From Fasciolopsis buskii (taxonomy: Eukaryota > Platyhelminthes > Trematoda > Plagiorchiida > Fasciolidae): 64,000 nucleotides of DNA. Below are positions 57,904 to 64,000 of this stretch, one piece after another (the first letter of the stretch is position 1; each line of letters starts with the position of its first letter). The stretch covers positions 146,926 to 210,925 of the forward strand of contig LUCM01005710.1 of the NCBI GenBank assembly GCA_008360955.1, given 5' to 3'. Position numbers and translations under genes: made by a program. The notes under the pieces were generated by a model. It ran no database searches. It saw only the letters and a program-made list of their open reading frames with translations, and had not been told where the DNA came from.

Positions 57904-58343
57904 TATGACCATTGATTCGATTACGAATGATTGGTGAGTACATTGTTCGACTTATCACGTTGTTCCAAAATGTGCTTTGTAGGATTATTCAGGAAGAAAA
58001 CAAATTGATGGCCCAATTTTTGAAGATGGAAACTAATCTAGAAGTTACTTGTTAAAATTTGTTCTGATGCACAAAGTTCGTGTCATAATTTGTCACTCTT
58101 GAGTTTCGATAGTTTGCGAATGAAACTACCACGGTTCTTTCGGGAATCATTAGCTGGTTGGAGTCCGATATTTCGTTGCCGTATCATCGAGTTTGTCTGT
58201 TCCGCTTGTTTTTGATCGCTTTTTTGTCTGTTACCACCCCGTCCTAGAAACTGCATGCAATTATGGATTTTTTCAGTTCTTTCACATATGGTTGTCACAC
58301 GCAATGTCCATATTCGGTTCTTTCGCGACAGCAACTGGTGTAT

Positions 58344-58537
58344 TTATAAGAAAGTAGATTTTATGCCACATTCTCCAGGAATCTGAAATTGAACATCACC
58401 CAATGCCCGTTTTGCACCGTTGTAGTAATAAATTTTTTCGAAGCAAATAGCGACCACATGTGATGCCTCGTGGATTGATTTTTCAAATCTGGAGACCATT
58501 TTTCTGATATTCCAAACTTGATTGCTTGAGACATATA
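58344..58537 (-). CDS. Candidate exon 3 with stop codon
   Basis: Enters in phase 1 and reads VSSNQVWNIRKMVSRFEKSI, then HVVAICFEKIYYYNGAKRAL and VQFQIPGECGIKSTFL before TAA at 58346-58344. Another minus-strand frame (58648-58361) and a third (58334-58083) are also open in this neighbourhood, so the frame choice rests on phase and splice borders. Confidence 0.35.
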
Positions 58538-59433
58538 CTGTAAACTACTTACAAGAATTTGTATGCGTGCCACTTCTGGTGTGACAAATGTATTTCCCCA
58601 ATAGTGAATGGCTGCAACTGTACATCGGCTTCGCATATAAAATTCCAAACAAATTTTGTTAAAATCGGGTAGCTTTTACGAGTTCATCGGTTAATGAATG
58701 TGAGAGCTTACCAATTATTCAGACAACCACTACTGATGGTAAAAATGTTCAAGGTTACGAGCAAATAGGATTACCAATTTGGGCATAAAACCACCCTACG
58801 AATTTAAAGGAGTTGCAAATACCGTGTGGTGAGAGCTGTTCTGAAGTAGTCACATGGATGTCCAAAACGTCAACTTTATCAGTTAGGAGAAATTCTGCCC
58901 TGTTCTGCGAGGTGATCCCCAAAGTGTTTGTTGCGGATGGATTCGAGAAAACAAGGGAGCCCGAAATTAGTATATCATAATTGTTGCCACTGCAGCTGTT
59001 TGGAATTTACGTCAACGAAAGTAACTGAATTAGTTGCAGAGATTATCACTAAGTGATCTGATAGTGAAAATGTCATAGTCCCTGCTCGAATCTCCGGATA
59101 TTTGCAAATAGGTTACTACTCTGTGCTTTTGAATGAACGACCTTGATGAGCTGCGTTAATTTGTAAGGCCTGCAGGTGCTTGTATTGCCCTTGCAGATCG
59201 ACGTGAACGTAGAAGATCGCCATGGTAACCTAGTCCCGTAAATGCGTAGGATTGAACAAAATTACTCGCATACATCTGAGATTTACAGAGCTGTACCAAA
59301 AAACACACATCACTGTTTCTCGGTGCATTAACCGGTGAACCGTAAATACTCACTGAATGACGCCACTCCACGTTTGTTTCTTCAAAGAGCTAATGCAAAG
59401 GACCAGGGAAACGATTGCCACGATTAGAAACAT
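58344..59433 (-). CDS. Possible three-exon gene for a small secreted or membrane-anchored protein (unrecognised)
   Basis: Three minus-strand segments join with GT-AG borders and compatible phases: 59433-59354 (26 codons plus two bases, donor CA|GTGAGT), 58995-58823 (one base, 57 codons, one base; acceptor CCAAACAG, donor G|GTATTT) and 58537-58344 (two bases, 63 codons, TAA; acceptor TTTACAG). The 148-residue product starts MFLIVAIVSLVLCISS, a strong signal peptide or anchor, followed by KK. If the first exon extends upstream, the preceding basic stretch (SGRSRLTKRG) would make a type II anchor. The middle exon includes LISGSLVFSNP and RAEFLLTDKVDVLDI, loosely like the beta-strand region of beta-sarcoglycan. 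Spacing to the membrane segment and the C terminus (VQFQIPGECGI) do not fit that family, so I do not name it. Alternative splice sites exist. Confidence 0.35.
58823..58995 (-). CDS. Candidate exon 2
   Basis: Enters in phase 2 and leaves in phase 1. Protein-like: NNYDILISGSLVFSNPSA, GITSQNRAEFLLTDK, VDVLDIHVTTSEQLSPH. A later donor (ATTG|GTAATC at about 58779) would add GICNSFKFVGWFYAQI in the same phase. A second acceptor six bases inside (CTGCAG) keeps the frame. Confidence 0.35.
59354..59433 (-). CDS. Candidate exon 1, signal peptide or anchor
   Basis: Begins ATG at 59433. Sixteen mostly hydrophobic residues lead to CISSLKKQTW, and the exon ends at a consensus GTGAGT donor (59353-59348). 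The open frame continues upstream of the ATG to a TAA at 59541, so the exon may be longer. Confidence 0.35.
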
Positions 59434-59539
59434 AACACCCCGTTTAGTAAGTCTGCTTCTGCCACTAACGACGGCAGTGTGTGACTTGACAGTGCTTGAA
59501 AGACCGCGAAGTTGGAATAATTCATCGTGTGATTGGATT

Positions 59540-62340
59540 TATGGTGGCAGCTATAAATCTACCCAGCGTTGCAGTCGACCAAACTGTGATTCGCTGACTG
59601 TTACCACTAGCACAAGCTAACAAGAAGCCTTAAACCATGTTTGTAGTTGTTTGAGTGAGGTGTACTTTTGATCGCCAGACCAGATATCGCTCTGAAGGTG
59701 GCTCAATAACAGTGAAAGAAATATCCTTTGGGCGCCGTAATTTATAATTTCTACATCAGCGACCCCCAAAAATATTCAAGGGCAATTACCTGACTGAAAA
59801 TACTCTCGCAAGGTATAATCCAATAATGAGTAACGTCTAACACAAATACCTAGACTTTTTTTCTAACCAACAGAGTGGCTGAACCGATGAGCTCTAATAA
59901 GTTCCTCATCAGTCAGGAGCAGTTTTCAGGAAAGCACAAGCTCGCAAACAGCATCTCCCTTACGGTTCTTCGGTTTGTTGTAATGTTGCATCACGTGAAA
60001 GAATTCCATCGGACAGATAATTTTGCATTTATCATCATAGGAAAAGGAAGCAAATGCTTCAAAAAAAATTTTATTTCGATTTCATTTATTTCCATTTGTC
60101 CATCACCAGCGGGTGTCAAAAGCTGCAAGCTATTAGCATTGTGTTCATAATGATAGCATAGATTTTCCCTTATTGCATAATGAAGAATAACGAAAACATG
60201 CGATTCACTGCTAACCCTTCAGTGGATCTGGCAGATGAATGAGCTCGCTTAGCATTTCCATCTTCAAGGCCAATTTTAGCTTGACGATAATTAAAAAGAG
60301 ACTTCAAAACTCTATTTCACTTTTCCCATTACGATTAACTTTAGGTGTACTAAGCGGAGAGGAAGACTTATGACGTAACGATGTGTCTGGAACTCCTGCG
60401 CTTCGACAAGGAGTTTCAGGCGAAACGTACGATAATCGGCAATTTCTAACAAGTATGCGAAAACGATTCTGCACTGTATTCATGAGTTTCGACGCAGATT
60501 TGTACACTGAAATTGGATAAGACGACTTTTAAAGCACACCAAATAACTCAAATAGATAGCTGTTCTGTTGGCAATTTTGAGCGAACCCTTTGTAAATGAA
60601 CGAAAAAATTCTGATGTATCCGTTAGTTGTTGAAAATAAGCATCAGGCTGTCCAGACCCACGTGTAACAATACAAAACAAATGACCGTATCAATTCGGAG
60701 AAATAAACTGGAAGTTCCAGCTGGCTGGAGCAGGAAGACCGAGGGTTGCACACACATTAATGACGCTAACTTTTACCAAAGACTGCCATGAAACGTGTGG
60801 GAATAAAAGAGAATGTTCAGTAAATGTGATCCACTTGTCATAGCTTTTTAAACAGCTGCCACCTTTGCAGCATATTAGACAAGAAACGGGGTAGACCATG
60901 TGGTCAAAGTAGTTTTTTCAGTTCCGCAGAGGAATTTACGAGAATCGTGGAGCAGACAGGCGAGGGAGAAAACAGGGAAAATTAGTCTTGTGGTTACTAG
61001 GCAGTAAAGAAGTAAATTAGACATTCAAACCACAGTTGCAATAAGGGATTATTTCCTGTACTTCCAAAATCCCAAAGATATTTATTTTTCCAGCAACCAC
61101 CTGACTAATTGTCCTTGACAACTTCATGTGTTGATTTCTCGCTTTCCGTCAGTTTTTCGGATGGATTAAAAAAGTCAATGCTAACTCCCAAGCAACACAT
61201 TTCTCATACGACAAAAATCAATCTGATATAGCTGCGGATTGTAACAATTAAGATGCATCTGGGAACACTTTTTGCTCATTTTCTCGTTTTCAAGACCAAT
61301 TTATTGAACTAATTTGACAGAGTTGTTTGTGTAAATGCCCCTGTGATGCATATGAACGGAGCGAGCTAAATGTCGCCACATGGAGTAAATTTCGTGTAAG
61401 AACGATGGAAAACTGCCCTAAGCAAGAAAATTGTTGTCAGTGTGCAAATAATGGACCAGCCGAACCCGGTTGTGTAAATTGCTTGTGAACTTGTGCCAAA
61501 ACACAAGCTTACCGACGAAACAAAAGAAGTAAGGAAGGCGGTTCCGTTCATTTAAGATTTTACCACCATTAACTTGCACCAAAGTGATCAGGTTTTGCTT
61601 TGCCTCTGCAGAGCACTATCTAGTCAATAGACAGGGTGAGGCCAATCACAGCAAACTGATCACTTAAACGGCAGCATGGTAGAACAACCATAAACAAGGC
61701 AGTAGGCCACGTCCCCTTTCGTCACCACTATTCTCTTGGGTACATTTCTTGCACTCTAAATCATCAGTCTAACTGAACCAATAAGAACCAGTACACTGGT
61801 TAAGGTTCTCGTGCCTTTTGCCGTGTCCCCAACTGATCACCTCGACGCATTCTTCACGTATTGCCTGCCTCGAAGAACAAAGTTCAACGAAGTAGTCGGT
61901 CTGCGAGCACGCACTACACATGACCCAGCCTATTTAATTCATTGGATTGAGTAATCACTGAACTTTAGGTCTCAGTACCTCACATCTAACCTTTGAGCTA
62001 TTCACAAAATTCTCCCACGAAATTTTGCCTATGCTACGAAGATAGTGTTCGTATATTTTCCGTCCCCAGGTGCTATCTGACGGCTGCTGTGTACACTTGA
62101 CCTTTGACAGATAACTGGATATCAAGCCAAAGCCACAGAAATCTGAAGTTAGGGGGTTTTTGAGTGTGCGAAAGCACTCGTGTGATAAGACCATCTGTTA
62201 TGATGGTCAGTTAGTTTAACCAATCTGCCTCCCTGAATTCTTCTCCTGCAACAACGAGATTCGATTTCGAGCCAATCTTGCGAAGGTTCAAAGTTCGTCC
62301 AAAGTATACCTATACTATTGTTTAGACGATCGAGTGAAAC
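59540..62340. other. No supported gene; a few minus-strand exon-like pieces
   Basis: Minus-strand open pieces lie at 60304-60507, 60480-60680, 60690-60899 and 61366-61551. At 61551-61513 an ATG followed by NGTAFLTSFVSS runs into TCG|GTAAGC, which would make a tidy first coding exon in phase 0. At about 60770 a GTAAAA donor ends another open piece. No domain is recognised and no chain can be built with confidence. Confidence 0.3.
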
Positions 62341-63720
62341 TTACAAATTATCTGGATTTTCACTCAGTAGCACAACATAGTCTGCATGTTCTAAGTTAGA
62401 CACGCTTTTGTCTGGACAAATATCAATGCCACTATTCTCATATGGAATTAGGGTTATCTTCATAAGTATCTCAATGAAAGAGCTAGGAAGAAAAGGTGAA
62501 AGAGGGCAACCCCAAAGAAAACCGATTCTCGTGGTCAACTCGGGTGAAACTTCGTCGTAAATAGGTTGTACGTGTGCAACTGATTGCATATATGAAATGT
62601 ATTTCTCTCGCACACCTTTCAGTGAGATGCGACGTCATAGAATTGCGCGACTGATTAGAACGTCGCTTTCAAATCAAGAAAGACAGAAACCGTGGGTCTA
62701 TGGAACATGTTCCATAATTGATCAATACCGCCCCAACCGGGACATAAGCCGGCTTGGTTCTCACGCATACATCTTTCTCGAGCGTTAGATAATCGGCGGA
62801 GGATAATGTCCAAAAGCAGTTTGGATGCAATGCTTACCAAGCTAATTCCTCCGTGGTTTTTACATAAGGAACTACCACCCTTCTCGTAAATCGATTCAAT
62901 TACCGATTCACACCAGCCCTTAGGAAGCCCTTCCCTTGCCCAGATTGATTCCAGGAGTTTTGTTAACTCCGATGTCAGCACCTCGCCATCAACTTTGAAG
63001 AAGGACGGCGATAGTCCATCTGATCCAGCAGCTTTATGTCTTTTAAGTAAACCTATCTCCTTGATCATCTTCATTTCAGATGGAGGATTGGCATCCAGCT
63101 GCATTGGTTCACTTGCAGGCATAGGTGAAAGGCCCACTATGACCGTGGGTCAATTAAAACTACTCTTGAATGTTCTGCCCAACGTGCCAACCCGCGGTCA
63201 TGAGGACGAATCATCAGATCGCCATCGGACTCCTCAATCACCTCGCTTATGTTCAGCTTTCGCGGACCGGTATTCCTACTCAATCATTTATTGCGACTAT
63301 AGTCGATAGCCGAGGCCTTATCCATTTCCATACATTGCCCCACTCGCTACTGCTCACAGTGGTTTCTCAGACTCCTGGTCAGTTGACGTCTTAAAGATTT
63401 ACCCATTCCGTTGTATGCGGTATCCGGGGGACCGATCTGCAGACAGCGACGGAGCAGGTGAGGTCGGGGATATTCATCGTTTCTGAGCTTAACATGGGAC
63501 TGGGACAATTGCTGCTGCGTGCAAGTCTTCCTGTATCTTCTCTCAGTTAGATCTTAGAAATTTTTCTTGACGGTAGTTCGATTGTAACCTTTGATGGGAG
63601 TTGAAGCCGGTGATTGTCGCTTAGCACTACCTATGTAAAACTCGTGGTTTTTAGGTTAGTAAGGCCGCAGACTAGGCACAAACAAAAATATTGTGGACTA
63701 AGGCATGATCAGAGCCCCCG
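62341..63720 (-). mobile_element. RTE-like non-LTR retrotransposon remnant
   Basis: Minus strand. A short SDHALV stretch (Ser-Asp-His codons at 63713-63705) resembles the end of a LINE endonuclease. About 450-600 bases further in reading order come RWAEH-like and ANPPSEMKMIKEIGLLKRHK sequences. The reverse transcriptase start (63137-62655) then has KAAGSDGLSPSFFK, WCESVIESIYEKGG, NHGGISLVSIASKLL and REGLPKGW. A second frame (62613-62341) has GCPLSPF and a corrupted active site, HADYVVLLSE in place of YADDIVLLSE. The element is dead: the catalytic aspartates are altered and frames are broken. Phrases such as LLKRHKAAG and NHGGISL are typical of RTE-type endonuclease-reverse transcriptases in flukes. 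Confidence 0.7.
62655..63137 (-). pseudogene. Reverse transcriptase N-terminal half of the RTE-like element
   Basis: A 160-codon uninterrupted minus-strand frame covers RT blocks 0 to 3: KAAGSDGLSP, a GWCESVIESIYEKGG block, GGISLVSIASKLL (family RGISLISIASK), NQAGLCPGWGGIDQ (family NQAGFRPGRGCIDQ) and FLDLKATF (family FLDLKAAFD). Several conserved positions are substituted, so the domain is recognisable but eroded. It ends at a frameshift. Confidence 0.75.
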
Positions 63721-64000
63721 GGAGAACCGGAATGGTCGACGATACCCAAATGGTCCACAACACGGGTGAACGATAACAGTGTGGTCAATGAAACCCTGTG
63801 ATGACGAAGAAAGGTGCCAAGTTAGCTACTGACACATTTTATGGCTGAAGAATCTGTTTGGCAAAAGCCACTTGTGGTAGGAATAAATTTATATGAGGCG
63901 AACACCGTTGAGGGTGCCATCGACTGGGATAACAAATCGGTCCCCAGTTAGCCCTTCTGCCTACGAAAAGTAGCCAAGATGAGCGTTAAAAGAAAAATAA

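Larger units (their letters stand above)
52915..64000 (+). other. Probably intron 13 of the anoctamin gene (right end not seen)
   Basis: No plus-strand piece resembling anoctamin helices 7-10 (an EYLEM, QFGFVT or PLAPLFAL type motif) was found to the right of 52914. The gene therefore most likely continues past 64000. The stretch holds two LINE remnants, repeat copy B, simple repeats and a possible minus-strand gene, all listed separately. At 52915-53570 and 59540-62340 I see nothing that I would annotate with confidence. Confidence 0.5.

Noticed and set aside
58823..58995. Beta-sarcoglycan as identity of the minus-strand gene candidate
   Set aside because: A gapless stretch around RAEFLLTDKVDVLDI is suggestive. 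The distance to the membrane segment is too short, the rest of the extracellular domain is missing, and the terminal cysteine pattern does not fit.
58538..59010. Two 15-base GT...AG stretches (58552-58538 and 59010-58996, minus strand) that look like tiny introns
   Set aside because: Both lengths are multiples of three, so removing them does not repair any frame. Such introns are not expected in flatworms. The acceptor halves are explained better as ends of normal introns.
62655..63394. Plus-strand frames at 62597-62788, 62995-63309 and 63170-63394
   Set aside because: They are shadows of the minus-strand RTE-like reverse transcriptase, which has recognisable motifs.
1..64000. CRISPR arrays, operons, ribosome binding sites, tRNA or rRNA genes
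   Set aside because: The window is eukaryotic nuclear DNA; no complete tRNA or rRNA gene was found, only tRNA-like SINE fragments.

Overview
The window looks like nuclear DNA of a flatworm, most likely a trematode (fluke). Three things support this. Its main gene is a multi-exon animal gene with long GT-AG introns. It carries a decayed hammerhead ribozyme next to a tRNA-like A box, as in the Sm-alpha type SINEs known from schistosomes. It also contains remnants of two kinds of non-LTR retrotransposon. The species cannot be named from the sequence alone. Almost all open frames of 60-130 codons are chance or intronic; coding sequence is short exons spread over tens of kilobases.

Layout. Bases 1-463 hold the last exon and 3'UTR of an unidentified plus-strand gene, with an AATAAA signal. 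From 2242 to beyond 52914 runs one plus-strand gene encoding an anoctamin (TMEM16) most like anoctamin 7. I reconstruct 13 exons (2242-2361, 18646-18709, 21825-21952, 24044-24151, 27775-27914, 32193-32361, 37605-37773, 38456-38546, 39453-39613, 45935-46155, 47638-47833, 48856-48967, 52762-52914). All have GT/AG borders and matching phases. Together they give 610 codons plus two bases and cover the cytoplasmic N-terminal domain and membrane helices 1-6. The remaining helices (7-10) and the C terminus were not found and probably lie past the right edge. The introns carry SINE and repeat fragments, a tandem repeat, and several unrecognised open segments.

Right of 52914, inside the unfinished next intron, lie a CR1-like LINE remnant on the minus strand (about 54.4-57.25 kb), a possible small three-exon minus-strand gene for a short secreted or membrane-anchored protein (58344-59433), and an RTE-like LINE remnant on the minus strand (about 62.3-63.7 kb). 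Each retroelement is broken by frameshifts, stops or catalytic changes.

Functionally, the window is essentially one locus: a calcium-regulated membrane protein (phospholipid scramblase or chloride channel family) whose introns have grown by retroelement insertion, possibly hosting a nested opposite-strand gene. The most interesting items are the SINE-linked hammerhead relic (8584-8628), the nested gene candidate, and a dispersed repeat family seen in three pieces.
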